Below, one piece after another: positions 23,212-35,053 of a stretch of 64,000 nt of DNA; position 1 is the first letter of the stretch; every line of letters starts with the position of its first letter. Source of the stretch: Ischnura elegans (lineage: Eukaryota; Arthropoda; Insecta; Odonata; Coenagrionidae); assembly GCF_921293095.1 (NCBI RefSeq), contig NC_060246.1, positions 10,124,001 through 10,188,000 on the forward strand. Reading direction: 5' to 3'. The position numbers were made by a program, and so were the translations under genes. The notes beneath the pieces are model-generated. The model was not told the DNA's origin. It saw only the letters and a program-made list of their open reading frames with translations, and did no database searches.

Positions 23212-23819
23212 CGGCCAACGACCTTGCAAATATGCCAATGCCAGCCAATTTTTCCATTAAAGAGCATTCCATGGGCCATCATCAAAAGTAGACAAAGAAC
23301 ACTTAAGCTTGCCTATTTAGACCCATCCTCACAATTTCTAAAATGAAATGGTCGTCATAATCATAAATTTTCAGTAATTGAATTGTTCACGATTGATTTG
23401 ATTTTAGTACTACTTGAGATTCGTGTTTTATTGTTCAATATCTTCAAATGTCTAGGTATAGATAAAATGGGTATAATATTGCAATTTTAGGTTAAAATAA
23501 GCGGTTACATAGGGGACTAATTTTCAATTCCCTTGTCACTTCAGAATGATACATTACAATAAAAAAGGGCAAAGAACTGGCGGTTTTAATTGCATCACTC
23601 CCATTCATCACGCGAATCCAACCATCCGTCTCCTTCAATCGCTAAGAATGAATCTTCTTTATTTACACCCGAAAATGTCATCATTTAGAATCGCGGTCTA
23701 CACCTATACCATCCAAACGGATAGGTACGAGTGCATAACCTACGACTATCAGAAGAATCATGGTGCTCCTTAAAACAAGTCTTGTCCTCTGGCAGTGAAA
23801 TTTTGAGGTTAACAGGGTT

Positions 23820-24060
23820 CGCCTTAGACTCCCCCTCCCTATAGGGTCGCTCATCCCACGAACAAGGAGCCGACAATCCTCGACAGAGACGCAGGATCCC
23901 CTCCCCCTCCCCCCATTCGTCGTGGTCAAACGGCAGAGGTCGTTCACCACGCGACGCACTTTCTTCCTTCCTTCCGCCTCGCCCGTTCGAACCTCATCGG
24001 GAGTCTTCGACTCTGGAAATGGGGTGAGTGAGGCGATGGCGACCAAGGTGAAGGCACACG
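23820..24060. other. Second GC-rich block, function unknown
   Basis: GC-rich against its surroundings, with a donor-like GGG|GTGAGT near 24021. A 121-codon minus-strand open frame covers it but shows no family features and is rich in Arg as expected from the base composition. It could be an alternative promoter or exon of an unknown transcript. Confidence 0.25.
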
Positions 24061-24235
24061 ATTATTGATATCCGATACGACAACCCCATCTATCGAGTGC
24101 ATTCGCTCAATCCCCTAAAATTCAAGTGGTCAGCGATACGTCGTCGGCGGGGAAGTAAGTCGTCCTAAAAATATTCCGGGCGAAAAAATAGCGTTTGTCG
24201 GAAATTTCAGACAAACCATTCAAAACAAATGACTC

Positions 24236-24463
24236 GTGATCAGTGGATTCATGTCTTCTTTCATTATTGCCACAACCCGGCTTAGATTGCTTGAACAATT
24301 CATAATGGATATCTTCAAGAGCGAATCGGAGAACATAATATTAGAGCCACACTATATTTCCAGGTCCGATAGAAGCGATAAATTAGGAGAGATGTTTTGC
24401 CGAACGGATAGATATGGGAATTCGTTTTTCCCCCGAACCATAAAGGACTTTAATAAATGCTAG
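24236..24463 (+). pseudogene. C-terminal tail of a non-LTR retrotransposon reverse transcriptase ORF
   Basis: The open piece ends ISRSDRSDKLGEMFCRTDRY then GNSFFPRTIKDFNKC, which matches the typical last residues of many LINE polyproteins (CRTDRYRFSFFPRT..WN). The upstream RT core is missing, as expected for a 5'-truncated insertion. Confidence 0.7.
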
Positions 24464-26260
24464 TCCCAACTTCGTTAGAGCACTTCATTTTTTATGCGTA
24501 TACGGCTGGTGTCCTAACTCCCCCTGCCACACGCCTTTTAGGCGGCTTGCGGGGTATTATATAGATGAACCCACCGATTGATACAATAGGCGAGCCCTAG
24601 ACATTTTTTAAAAATCCTTTCGATATAGTAGCAGGCTAATGCGCGGTAAATCATGCTCGAATTTTTTAAAATTATTCTCAATACTCCAACAGCGGCAGTG
24701 TTTACCATGATAGTTAGGATCCATCTCTGACAGAGTGATTCCACGATGTAGTTTAAATCTAATAGCGCACTTAATCATTCCAATCTGTACATCGTATTTT
24801 AATGCTACTGTTAGAAAGAATGAATTCAGCTCTACAACGTCCATTTCTTGATCACGATTATTTACACGATGTGGATCGAAGAACCTTGCTGGAATCAATT
24901 AGAATTAAATTTAGTTACGATTACCGAGAATTACAATCAAAATATGTCGTGGACTCCTTTGGAGGGAAATATCGTCGTGTTGTGAAAGCCTCGCGATCGA
25001 GACGATCGCAGATAATGCGCTTCCGTCCTTGTCGCGGCTTACCTACACCAACTCATTTACGTCGCTCGTTTCTTGAAAGCTGCACTTGAATAATGTCTCA
25101 ATTGTCATCCCAACTAATTTTCTAATTCACTTAGCATCCCATATCGGTTGCTACAAAATGTTTTCCTGTGCAAAATATTCTCAGCTGTTCGATGGGCCCT
25201 TGTCTTTTGGTTGGGAAGCTCACCTAACGGAAACTGCTGACAAGTTGTATGTCGATTATGACTGAACGGAGCCGGTGCATCGGATCTACTGAACGGAGTC
25301 ATATTACTCATGAAGGCTGTCCAAGGGGTCCTGAATATAGGATGGGTAGAGGTTGTACTATAAGATGCGGAAAGAGGTAAAATTGTGAAAAGGCTTATCA
25401 AAGAGTAATTCTGATTTACTTTTGCGGAAAAATATTCAAAGGAGTGCTCGCTGCATCGCCGATTGTCTCCGAAAGGTCATACCTAAATGGTGTAAAAACG
25501 GCAATTGAGATTGCTGAGGATTTTTGGTCATAAGAACTGTTACGAATATAGGCTGCTGGATTTAAGGCGACGTCAAAAAATGATTAAAAGTGTTTCTCAT
25601 AGGATAAATAGAATTTTATCACCTCGATTTAGCTGGCAACACTGAAGTTGACACTCACCATATATATTGTTTTCATGATCTTACACCTGTGGCACACAAT
25701 GAAGTCTCCCCAAAAAAGCATCCATTGTCTGACTAGTAGGAGTCAAGACGGCGTTACGCCTTGGCAACTGGCTCTTTTGTGTATTTCCATATTTTTTCAG
25801 GCCTCCATTGTGTTCTCCCGCCTTTAATGCTCCCGTGTTGACCCTTTCCGGGACACCATTCAACCGCTTTTCAATTATCCTTTCAACTAACAATTATTAT
25901 TCATTCGCCGACAGCTGCCGCCATTTCAACCATTAACCTCAATCAAGAGAGCATTTTACTGCCACTACAACTACATGCAATTTTAGGCTGTATTCTACAG
26001 TGACTTTTGGAGTTTGGCCTTTAAATCCCTATAATCCCCATTTTAATTTTTCATCTCGAGGGCTCTGTGTACATACTTCTTTTCTTCGTGAAAATCCATT
26101 AATTTCATCGTCCACGGCTCTTCAAATTCCCCATAAAACCCCTTCGTCTTCCCATTTACCAACGATCTCATGATATTGTCTTCCGGCATTTTTCACGCCT
26201 GAAACTACTCCGTACAGTATTTTTCAAAGCGCGTCGATGCTTCGTCGCTCCGACTGAGTC
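24464..26260. other. Intergenic stretch, nothing certain
   Basis: Several 60-95 codon open frames on both strands, none with recognisable motifs. No inverted-repeat ends were found. Confidence 0.4.
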
Positions 26261-26928
26261 AATAGGGTAGTTTCCTTCATCAAAGAAAACCAAAGGCATT
26301 GATTGTGATTCGTTACCCACCATTTGTGTATTCATAACATACAAACTATTTGGTTTCAGAAATCCCTGTTTAGACGAATGGCAATGCTCAATTTTAACCG
26401 CATTTGAAAAAGGCCACATTGGCGCCCAAGCGATGCCACTCCACGTGACGTCACAGGGACCTAGTTTCTATATGAATAGATTGGAGTTTTACATCTTCTG
26501 AGATTACCAATGCATGCATGAGGCACAGAGCTCAGGGAAACATGTCTTAATAATCACCTATTAAAACTGCCTATAGTCGGAAAGTTTCCTTCGTTTGATA
26601 AGGTATTTATAACCCTTATTTATGCCAAGCGCTACCCGCTAGCAGGGTACTCTGCTACCTGCTAGCAGCCAGTATCGCAGCAAAGAAAATACCCTCGCCC
26701 CCAAGGTCACCTTACATGGCGAAAGCGGGAACCAGAATGACGTCACGCGGAGTTTTCCCAGCATTCATACTTAGCCGTCGGGTTTTCGCACGCTTGAAAA
26801 TTTTCACATTTCATTTTATCGCGAAAAATAGATATCGTCATTTAAAAATCTAAAAGCGTGTAATGCGTACTCTAGGATTAATAATCTTTCAATTTAGGCA
26901 ATAAAAAATAATAGGAAACCACACTATT
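26261..26928. mobile_element. AATAGGGTRGTTTCC family, copy 1 (668 bp)
   Basis: Short inverted ends (AATAGGGTAGTTTCC at the left; GGAAACCACACTATT at the right). The interior matches 35456-36121 along its full length and 35054-35345 in part. It contains CCACGTGACGTCACAGG near 26442 (E-box CACGTG overlapping CRE TGACGTCA) and a second TGACGTCA near 26740. No coding capacity was seen. Confidence 0.8.
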
Positions 26929-28736
26929 GGACCTATTCAATTTCCTCCTCCAGCCCCCTTTACAAAATTATTCTCTTTTCCTTGTCCTCTTCTTTCACCT
27001 AAATTCATTCCCTTCATTCCACACCTAAATTTATCCATCGCGCAGATTTTAGTTTCATTCTTTTCATTTTTGATGCAATTCTTCAGACTGTTTCATCTCT
27101 TGTATCTAATTTAATTCCATATTTTCCAACCATTCCATTCCTAAAAGGGTTCCTTCCTGCATACCGTGTGCTTTTTGAGTGGGTTCCTTCGAACTTGCCA
27201 TTGTTGTTATTTTTGAATTTTTGTCAGTGAGTTTAAATTGTAAGATATATTGAACACTTCTTTACTTATATTCCTTTTGCAATGTGCGACACAACTATTG
27301 TATTAATAATAACCCTATGCAATGACGAAGCGTTTAAAGCAAAACAAAACGTTGGTATATCAAGTCTCTTATGAATTTCAGCCAAAAACTCTAGAAAATC
27401 ACTAATAAATACTTTGGGTTAAAATCCGAATCCGAATTTCTCTGTTTCTTAGCACATTTTGCTTGGCTACCTAGTCTTCGAAGGTTCTTATTTCAATTGT
27501 TAAAATTTCATAAATCAATCCACTAATAATCTTTCTCGAATTCAGACCTTTAAAGTTACATAACATTACCAACTGCAAGCTTTTATGTCTTTCTTATTTT
27601 CATACATTTTAAGTCTAATTTGAAGACGCTTTCGTAAAATTTCAGTTTTACAACATTGCAATATCTTGTAAACCGTCGTACGCATTAAAAAACGACTTTA
27701 GAGTTTGCGTTTTCTAGTCAAGACGAATTGCCAAATTTGGTGGAAATCGGCGAAGGTCGAAAGGGTGACCATATACGGATTTCGAGGGGGTCACGCGCCA
27801 CCGTCCTCAGACGATCATAAAATGTAAAAGATTTTTAATAGGGCCCCTTCATCATTACTTTCGTTTCGTTTTGTGTGATCAGCAAAAGAGTTAAATGTAG
27901 AGGGTCATTGAAAAGCTTTTCTTTCGCACGTGAACTCAGGTATCAAAGGTATATACCCAGTAGACTAAAAAAATAAGGTAGCGAACCGAGATGTAATAAC
28001 GCGAAAGTCAGAAAATCATTAAGGCCACAGAGAGCATGCCATGCAAAGATAAAAATAATCCGTAGGCTCTGATGTATCCGCAATCGATCGCGCAATAATA
28101 AAAGCATAAGTTGTCTGAAGAAAATATTTTTTTTTAATGTCCTTATTATACATTTTACATATGAATATCTTTTATATTAAAGTAAAAAGGTATATTTCGT
28201 ACAGCAATTTTTGTATGTTTTAATCCCATATATGAGAAGACCGATCGCTTGTCAAATCAATGTGTCCCCCAGAAAAAAAATTCTGGATCCGTCCTTACCC
28301 GGTGACCTAAGATCGCAATCTAATGAAATCCGCGAGGATTTTATATTTAAAAGCAGAGATTATATTTACACGATAAACATTAAAGTCCTGTTAATCATTA
28401 GGTTTCCTAGGTTTTGCAGCTTTTGAATCGCGGTATCTGTCGGAGAGCCATATGAACGTTTTTTTCGACTTCGATGTCAGTAGTCGGAAATGAGAAACCT
28501 TTTTTTCGCGAAGCATTCCATTGAAAACAGCTGCAAACCCCAAAAGACGAGAGACCACGCGCGCCCTAATCCAAGCGAAGAAGTGAAATCACCAAAACAA
28601 AAGCGACAGTTTATCCTTATTTCCAGAACGCGATTTTTTTTACAAACGATTGAAGGTCCAAATAATTTTAATGTTCGCTTCAAATGACAGATCTGCTCGG
28701 GGCAGAGGCTTTGATAAAACGTAAAGGAGTCGAACC
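26929..28736. other. Intergenic stretch, nothing recognised
   Basis: AT-rich; TTCTGGATCCGTC near 28282-28294 may be a fragment of the GGATCC-type MITE. No gene seen. Confidence 0.4.
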
Positions 28737-28995
28737 CAGGGATGCCGACTCACAAAAAATATTGGGGGGGCACAAACCGGGGATTTTGCTCCGGGAAATT
28801 TTTTAAAAGTAGTGAGTTTAAAGTTTTTTAAGCATTACGAAGAGTCATATGATCAACGTTAGAACCCTGATGACTCGAATCTCGATATCTGGACACTCTG
28901 GGGAAAATTGACAAGCCTGTCACATTTTTTCCTCACGCCCATAAGGAATTTTTGTGGGGGCTCGGTCCCCCTCAGGCCCCATGGAGTCGGCGTTG
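28737..28995. mobile_element. Probable MITE with CAGGGATGCCGACTC ends
   Basis: The left end CAGGGATGCCGACTC and right end GGAGTCGGCGTTG are inverted. Inside lie a GGGGGGG run and AATTTTTGTGGGGGCTCGG, as in related hAT MITEs. The target duplication is unclear. Confidence 0.55.
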
Positions 28996-29423
28996 AACCG
29001 ACCGAGAGGAAGAAAAAGAGTCGATCCAGGTTTGTTTCTTTTTCCGCAGTCGTTGGGTAGGGCAGAGCGGAGCCGAAGTACTCCGTGTCGGAGATGAGCT
29101 AAGGTTGGTGCGGATAGAGTGTGAGCTCTGGCGGAGTGGATTTACTTACCACTCACCCCTTTCAATGTCGGGGTCCACACAACCACCGCCACGGAGCGCG
29201 ATGAAACTATGAACGAGCATCAAGGCTTTGCCAATTCATAAACGGTTCGTGCAGCTACAAGTTTTTTTTTAACGACAGCAAACGAATAATGAGCCAGGAG
29301 TTGGGAAAAAAAAAGATGTCATCGATTTTCTTACATCTCTCACAAATTCCACAACATTTTAGATTTTACCCCCATTTAATTTAATTCAGCAATGTTTAGC
29401 GAGCGATTCATATGGACGAACAG
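28996..29423. other. Moderately GC-rich stretch, nothing recognised
   Basis: Mixed-composition sequence with several CpGs up to about 29220. No coding homology. Confidence 0.35.
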
Positions 29424-29537
29424 CAGGGGCGTAGCCAGGAATTTCGTTCGGGGGGGGGGGGGGTCCAAAACCAGGGGAGAACATTTTTGAAAAACGGGGT
29501 ACTAAGTATTGGGTTCAGGGTGGAGGTTTTCGGGGTT

Positions 29538-29946
29538 AGCACCGCGTAGATTGGTCTCTGCAGACAACAGTTTCGCCGGCATTGCAGCAGGCTTCTTCAG
29601 GTCAATGAAGTGGAGATCCGAGGTATCGCCCGTCTCTTATACACCCCGTCGGAGGCCGGTGTCTTCTCATTGGTTGGTTCATGGGGCTCCGTTGGCTTCT
29701 CATTGGTCCACCCCTCTTGGTGTTGTCTTGTCTCTCCGGGTTTCTTTCTGAGGACTCTTTTCCATGTGTTTGAAAGCTGGTATCCGTCCTCCCTGTTGAG
29801 ATTTCTCGGTGTCTTCATTATCTCAATAGCTTCCCTGATGATCCGCGGGAAGTATCTTTTTTCCATAGCAATGACTTTTGCATTGTCGTCCAAGGTTTTC
29901 CAGTCCTTAGGTGTGAGAACCGCACTCAGCTCTAAATGCAAATGAT
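29538..29946 (-). pseudogene. Penelope-like retroelement ORF C-terminus plus terminal motif
   Basis: The minus-strand open frame 29597-29941 has YFPRIIREAIEIMKTPRNLN then REDGYQLSNTWKRVL, the pattern found after the GIY-YIG endonuclease in Penelope-like elements (FPRVIREAIEI..NRDDGYHLS..W). The frame's stop TGA sits inside CTGAAGA (29594-29600), the start of a hammerhead-like motif that continues through GCC...GGC to GAAAC at 29570-29574. The RT and endonuclease domains are absent. Frame and motif are nested in the hAT element 29424-30111. Confidence 0.78.
29570..29600 (-). ncRNA. Hammerhead-ribozyme-like core at the Penelope-like 3' end
   Basis: CTGAAGA, then one extra A, GCC...GGC as a short stem, then GAAAC. 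Type I hammerhead ribozymes in Penelope-like elements use CUGANGA-stem-GAAAC. The extra nucleotide before the stem and the lack of an obvious stem III next to GAAAC make activity doubtful. Confidence 0.4.
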
Positions 29947-30111
29947 AGAGCTGTGTAGAGCAACGGTAGAAAAATCTTCATTTGTTAAAGAAATATTTTG
30001 TAAATTCAAGATTTTTCAATATTTTGTTTTCTTTTATGAAGAAAAATTATTGAGTTTTTATATTTCGGGGGAGTCCGGACCCCCTGGACCTCCCCCCTGA
30101 CTACGCCACTG

Positions 30112-31161
30112 ACGAACAGTGGTCAAATTAAGACGGATTGCGCCACGGCTCCACGCCGCACTGTGTGTTTAGAGTTGAAACCATAGACCGCTTGGGCTTC
30201 CCTTTCACGTTTGCTTTGGTGGGAAAGGTCAAAGCCTTTGCCAAACCGGAGGATCACGCCCTCATCATGCTCCGACCCGGAAAAACTGCCGCTAAAGTTC
30301 AGCTCTGGAGCGTCCGTCGGTCCTAACCCACGAGAACGATAGACAGAGGGACCCCTTGACAGCACGTGGCGATTGAGGATAAGTCCGCCAAGTACGGCCG
30401 TATTTGTGTAAGTGTCAAAATGTGCTCTTCGAATCATGGTTCATCGACTTATGACACAAATGCAAACTTATCGCCCTACATTTTATGATATTCACATCAG
30501 CAATTATCAGAATATTTTACCAGTTATTATGGCGATACTTGTCTAAGCATTCGAAAACAGTTGATTAATATTATAATAATCATTTCATTTCCACAAACTG
30601 CTGTTACAATAAAACTTATATCTTCAGAATCACCGAAATACTGAAGTCAAAACTACATTCAGTGACATGCAAATCAAGGTCATGGCGAGAGGGTAGGGGA
30701 TGGGGGTGTTGAGACCCCTCCGAAATGTTTCGGAGATACGGCCTAGAGTATACCCCCTCCTGTCGAAAACCCATGAAATCTGCTCCTCTAAATTAATAAA
30801 AAAAAGTTATAGGACTTTTGCAAAAAAATTGAAAGTGTTTTTGCAAAACAAATTGTTTTACTCCGTGATTAATTTATGCTGTGATCCCAATTTATTATAT
30901 CCTTATACGTACTGACGTGTCCTAAGTATTTTAAATGTTTCTTGGATTAAAATATATATTATTATTTTTGACTTGTTCGCATTCTCTGTGGCGTTTCATT
31001 TGATTTCTGTCCTCGATGGATGTCGTATTTTATGATTTAGACTATTTTTTATTTAGTTATTCGATTAATTGTTCACATGCAGCATTTTGGCCAATTGAAA
31101 GTGAAACAGTAAATTATATTATTTGATATAAGTAACAAGTTGAATTATAAACAACAACAAA
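30112..31161. other. Intergenic stretch, nothing recognised
   Basis: Short overlapping open frames on both strands at 30120-30440 have no family resemblance. AT-rich beyond 30.8 kb. Confidence 0.4.
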
Positions 31162-31468
31162 CAGTGGCGCAGCGAGGGTGAGGTTTTGGGGGATAAACTG
31201 CCCCCCCGCCCCAGGGCTCAGAGAAATTTTTAAGTTTAATCCTTCTTACTTAATTGGTTTGATATTACTAATAGAATAGTGTAAGGATTAATTAAATATT
31301 CCTCTGAAAGCCGTAAAACTCACCATTTTTAACCGTTTATCTTTAAAATTCCGCAATTTATTAATCTCGCACCTACCGCTTATCCTGGAGAGTATTCCAT
31401 ACCCCCACACACCCCGGTATTAGTTTCACCTAACCCCCCCCCCATCTTCATTCCTAGCTGCGCCCCTG
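31162..31468. mobile_element. hAT MITE with exact 8-bp target duplication
   Basis: The ends CAGTGGCGCAGCGAGG and CCTAGCTGCGCCCCTG are flanked by identical ACAACAAA (31154-31161 and 31469-31476). It is 307 bp with no coding capacity. The ends belong to the CAGTGGCGNAGC group also seen at 29424 and 20650. Confidence 0.9.
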
Positions 31469-32554
31469 ACAACAAAAGCATCAAAGACAAGATTAAAAAA
31501 TACAAATTTTAAAAAAATCACACGGAAATATGAGAGCGGAAGAAGAAGTTGCTTAGTCTTTTTACAGATATATGGGACATAGCAAGGTTGATGAAAGAGT
31601 CAGAAGAGAGCAGGAAAGGATCGACATTATCTGGTAGAGTGTTAAGAAGTGAAGGGAGGCGGTAGTAGGTGCAGGGAATGTTTGATAAGAGAAAGTCTTG
31701 GGATAGGCGAGTGGAGAGAAGAATGGGAATGAATGGAACGGCTAGGGACTCGAACATCGACGAAGAAAAGTAATCCTGGATAATCAATTTTCGAATTGAG
31801 AATATTATACATAAATATTAAATCATTTTTCTTCTCTTTGGCCGGAGAGATTCGGGATTTTAAAATTTGCGGAAAGAGTTCCTTCAGAAGTTCCGCTTCC
31901 ATTCCTAACACGAACGCCTGAAATTCCCTTCAACTCTTGAAGAAAGACGAAGAAGTTTGACTGAAGAGGGGAACCGGAAGAGGGCATTGCCTCAATTCGG
32001 CAATTGGTGAGGGCGGAACAAGTGCACCGCGTATTGCACTCTCGTCTCGTCCGCGAGAGCCTTCACCCCAAATCTCCGGAAGCCACTTGGCCACCCTCAG
32101 ACTTCAGTGGTCATTCTTCGCATCGCCGTCTGCTGACCACTGCTGCACCTGCTCCCTCCCCCCACCCAACCGGTGACGTCACCTGCCCACCCACGCGCCC
32201 CCCCCCCCTCTCCCCCTTGGCCACTTCGCATTGATCCACGGCGAAATCGCCCAACCCCCCTGCCCACCCCAGATCCCCTAGCCGCCGCCGCTGCATAATT
32301 GATGTGGAAAGGAGCGCGGGTTGAAGCCGGGCCTCCGGGCAGGAGAGAGAGTGGCCTGCCCCCCTTGGCGTTTGTACGATTTGAGGGTCCTTTGGTGGAC
32401 ACTAATTTCGAACCCTCGACACCTTTTCAAGTGGTAGGTACTGATGCGAGGAGAAAATTCGACATGTGAGTCGGATGGGGATGAGACGCGACCACCGAAA
32501 TACTTGTCAGTGAGTGTGTGTGGAAGAGAACAGGTTTCAATGAACAGGCTCAAG
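31469..32554. other. Intergenic stretch with a GC-rich core
   Basis: From about 31980 to 32400 the sequence is rich in C, G and CpG and includes GGTGACGTCACC (palindromic CRE core) near 32172. No family resemblance in any frame. A promoter is possible but unsupported. Confidence 0.35.
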
Positions 32555-32715
32555 CAGTAGCGGACTCTGGATAGGGATAAAGGAGATTCTGGGGGGGTCA
32601 GCCCCCCCAGCAGTAGTGGGGGTCCGGACAAAATTATCATTATATCTAGGGAAAATTGGATAGCCAAGGGGGGGGGATTATATCCCCCTAGCCTTACTCT
32701 TTGATTCCGCCACTG
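32555..32715. mobile_element. GGATCC-type MITE, copy 2
   Basis: Same family as 3608-3771 (AGTAGTGGGGGTCCGGACAA, AAATTGGATAGCCAAGG). Ends CAGTAGCGGACTCTGG and GATTCCGCCACTG. The flanking 8-mers GGCTCAAG and TGCTCAAG differ at one base, so this is a decayed 8-bp target duplication. Confidence 0.82.
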
Positions 32716-33975
32716 TGCTCAAGTGAGGCTGAACGTAGATACCGAAGTGAACTCAAAAAGAGGGCGCAGTATTACCGCTCAAGCGATCTTCTCTTTTTTT
32801 TCGAGAGGCATCACTTGCCTGAAACTTATGCCACATTGGAAATTTTCAGATAGAATTGCGTGCGTCTTATGGAGCATTTTCTTTCATCTCGAACACGAAA
32901 ACTTTGCGTCTTAGAAAATATCGCAAATTTTTTTTCAAATTAGACGTGAAAAAGAAAATTTTGATGAGGATATTCTCAAAATACTTTAAGAAATTTTCAA
33001 GATTATGGGCTAAATTTTAAACAAGAAATGCGTGAATGAAAAGATTGGTTGAGCGGGTGAGGTCCACGATCTTAAAAGAACAAACGACTAAAGTCAAAAG
33101 ACGACACGAAAATCAAATGACATGCATCTCTTATGGTGGTGGACATCACTGTTTCTATCAAAACCTGCCGGTTCAGAGCTAGTCCTCTTCTACTACGTCC
33201 ATTTTCATTTGGAGACTCAGAATAATCCAGCATACTACATAAATAGGACCATGGGAAGAATTGACTGTGTTTACAGAACTTCAAGCGTCTTTCAATTCTA
33301 GAATCAGGGGTGTATAAGGGGGTCCAGCCCCCTGAAATGAGGAAAATAAAGAAGTTTTAAGCACTGCAGTCAGAATAAAATTAACTCATGATTCGTAAGG
33401 GCACGGCCACGGTATGCGATGATAATCCACCACACATTCCGCTTCCATGCATATCAAATTTCAAATTATCATAGGTTGTCCTTATGTAAAATGAGTAGTG
33501 TGTGCGTAAAATGAGTAGTGAGTACCTTAGTGTGATCTTAGACCACCCTATTATTATCGATCCATCATATCGGGGCAAGCATTATTAATCCAAGCAAATA
33601 CAAGAGATACATATAGAAAAAACACGAATCGTCGAAATCGCATTCCTATAGTGTCCTGTTATATCGCCTCTTGCCAGCCAGTTTGCGCAGTGCATTGGGA
33701 TCGAACCAATGTTCGGAGTTTCTGATGGTATTCCCTACAGGGGAGAACAATAGATACGTGACGCAGGGGGGCCGCCTCCCCTCCAAAATTGGGCCTATAT
33801 AAACCACTGTCTTGAATGAACCAGCCGATTGGATTATAAATAATGACGTTACCTTATTCTACATCGGTAATGAAATCTTATGTTTAAATAAGAAATCGGT
33901 AATGTTTTCATTTTTCTCCTCACCGATCTACGAGTCGTCCCATTTGACGTATGCTTCACCACTTTCACCGTCGAC
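32716..33975. other. Intergenic stretch, nothing recognised
   Basis: AT-rich; a GGGGGTCCAGCCCCCTG hairpin near 33320 looks like a MITE fragment. No gene seen. Confidence 0.4.
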
Positions 33976-34123
33976 AAATGGCGCATCCAGAGAGGGGCTA
34001 GCTCTGGACATTCAATTCGCACTACATAAAATGCAATTTTGTTCGGACTCCCACTGCTGCTGGAAGGTTACCTCCCCAGTCCCTACCTAGCTCCCTCTTG
34101 TCTATATCCTGGATCCGCCACTA
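33976..34123. mobile_element. GGATCC-type MITE, copy 3, inverted
   Basis: The inverted interior matches 3608 and 32555 (read on the minus strand: AGTGGGAGTCCGAACAAAAT). Right end CTGGATCCGCCACTA. Flanks CCGTCGAC and ACGTCAAC agree at six of eight positions. Confidence 0.72.
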
Positions 34124-34506
34124 ACGTCAACCCCTTACGAAAGCGCAACTTTGACTGAGTTATCCATCCATTTTTCAGGGCGCAAAGTAAATATCTTTGT
34201 GTGGTTCATGGCACGACCTTCGTTGGATGCAGACGCCTAGGAATTAAGGGTATTAATCGCTCCCAAAAGCTTTAGAAGACGCTCAGAACAGCTGTTTTAG
34301 TACATTTTGCATCATAGGATGCAATGTTGGGTGCATGCAATGCAAGAATGGGAGGAGTTAGCTCGGATTTGCGCAGGGTTTGCTTGGAGTAGACCGATCG
34401 GAAAGATGGAAGAATCTAGTCGAAATCAGAGTGCACCTTCCCCGCACCACCGATCTCCGCTGCCAAATTCTTTGTTTTCACTCTGCCGGTTCCGGCACGT
34501 AAGAAT

Positions 34507-34832
34507 CAAGGGCGTACACAGGATTTAAACCAGAGGGGGCAAGCCGTGGTCCTTCGAGTTGTAATACAGAGAAGGTTAAGGAAACCAAAATTTCAAGAAA
34601 ATTATAACAGCGCTTCATTAGTTTTTCCATAGAGTAAGTATATATACTTACTCTATGGTTTTTCAAATAATTTGCTCGAAAAATAATTTATATTTTAATT
34701 ACGTATTTCACAATAATATCACTTTTCTTGGATTTAAAGAAAATTTGTTCAAAACTTTCGTTTTGATCTAAATTTACTTCTGCTTCCAGGGGGGCAGTTT
34801 CCCCCTGCTGACCCCCGCTGGGTACGCCCACG
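34507..34832. mobile_element. hAT-type MITE with exact 8-bp target duplication
   Basis: Ends CAAGGGCGTACACAGG and GCTGGGTACGCCCACG, flanked by identical GTAAGAAT (34499-34506 and 34833-34840). Inside is a palindrome, AGAGTAAGTATA and its complement, near 34632-34655. Confidence 0.88.
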
Positions 34833-35053
34833 GTAAGAATTTAGCTAATGCCATCGATGATACTAAATGAAACCGCAGTAGCATCCTCTCCAGGAAGCCG
34901 AGTCTTCCGACCGGTGAACCAAAATTTAAATAAAAAAGGTGCAAAAATAACGTCTTCATTTGCTGGTTTCAAATGGTATATCCATGCCAGATTGTCGTTC
35001 TCAATATCGAAGAGAGAAAAGGAAAGTTGAGCAACACTGAATGATGGCAATAA

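Larger units (their letters stand above)
29424..30111. mobile_element. hAT-type element with exact 8-bp target duplication, carrying a Penelope-like fragment
   Basis: The ends CAGGGGCGTAGCCAGG and CTGACTACGCCACTG are flanked on both sides by ACGAACAG (29416-29423 and 30112-30119). Sub-terminal sequence (GGTCCAAAACCAGGGG, GGGGTACTAAGT) matches 20650-20904. The middle, about 29538-29946, is foreign and belongs to a Penelope-like element, so the host element was interrupted or captured it. Confidence 0.9.

Noticed and set aside
23681-24046. 121-codon open frame on the minus strand
   Set aside because: Arg/Gly-rich translation of a GC-rich block with no family resemblance and no splice context.
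28715-28740. B-box-like GGTTCGACTCC on the minus strand
   Set aside because: The T stem does not pair and no A box is found; it overlaps the edge of a MITE.
29538-29946. Claim of an active ribozyme
   Set aside because: The extra nucleotide before the stem and the missing stem III partner mean activity cannot be claimed from sequence; only resemblance is reported.
33660-33740. tRNA-like T arm on the minus strand (ATTGGTTCGATCCCAAT)
   Set aside because: The T stem-loop is perfect, but no matching acceptor 5' strand, D arm or A box lies at the right distance. It is at most a tRNA-derived SINE remnant.
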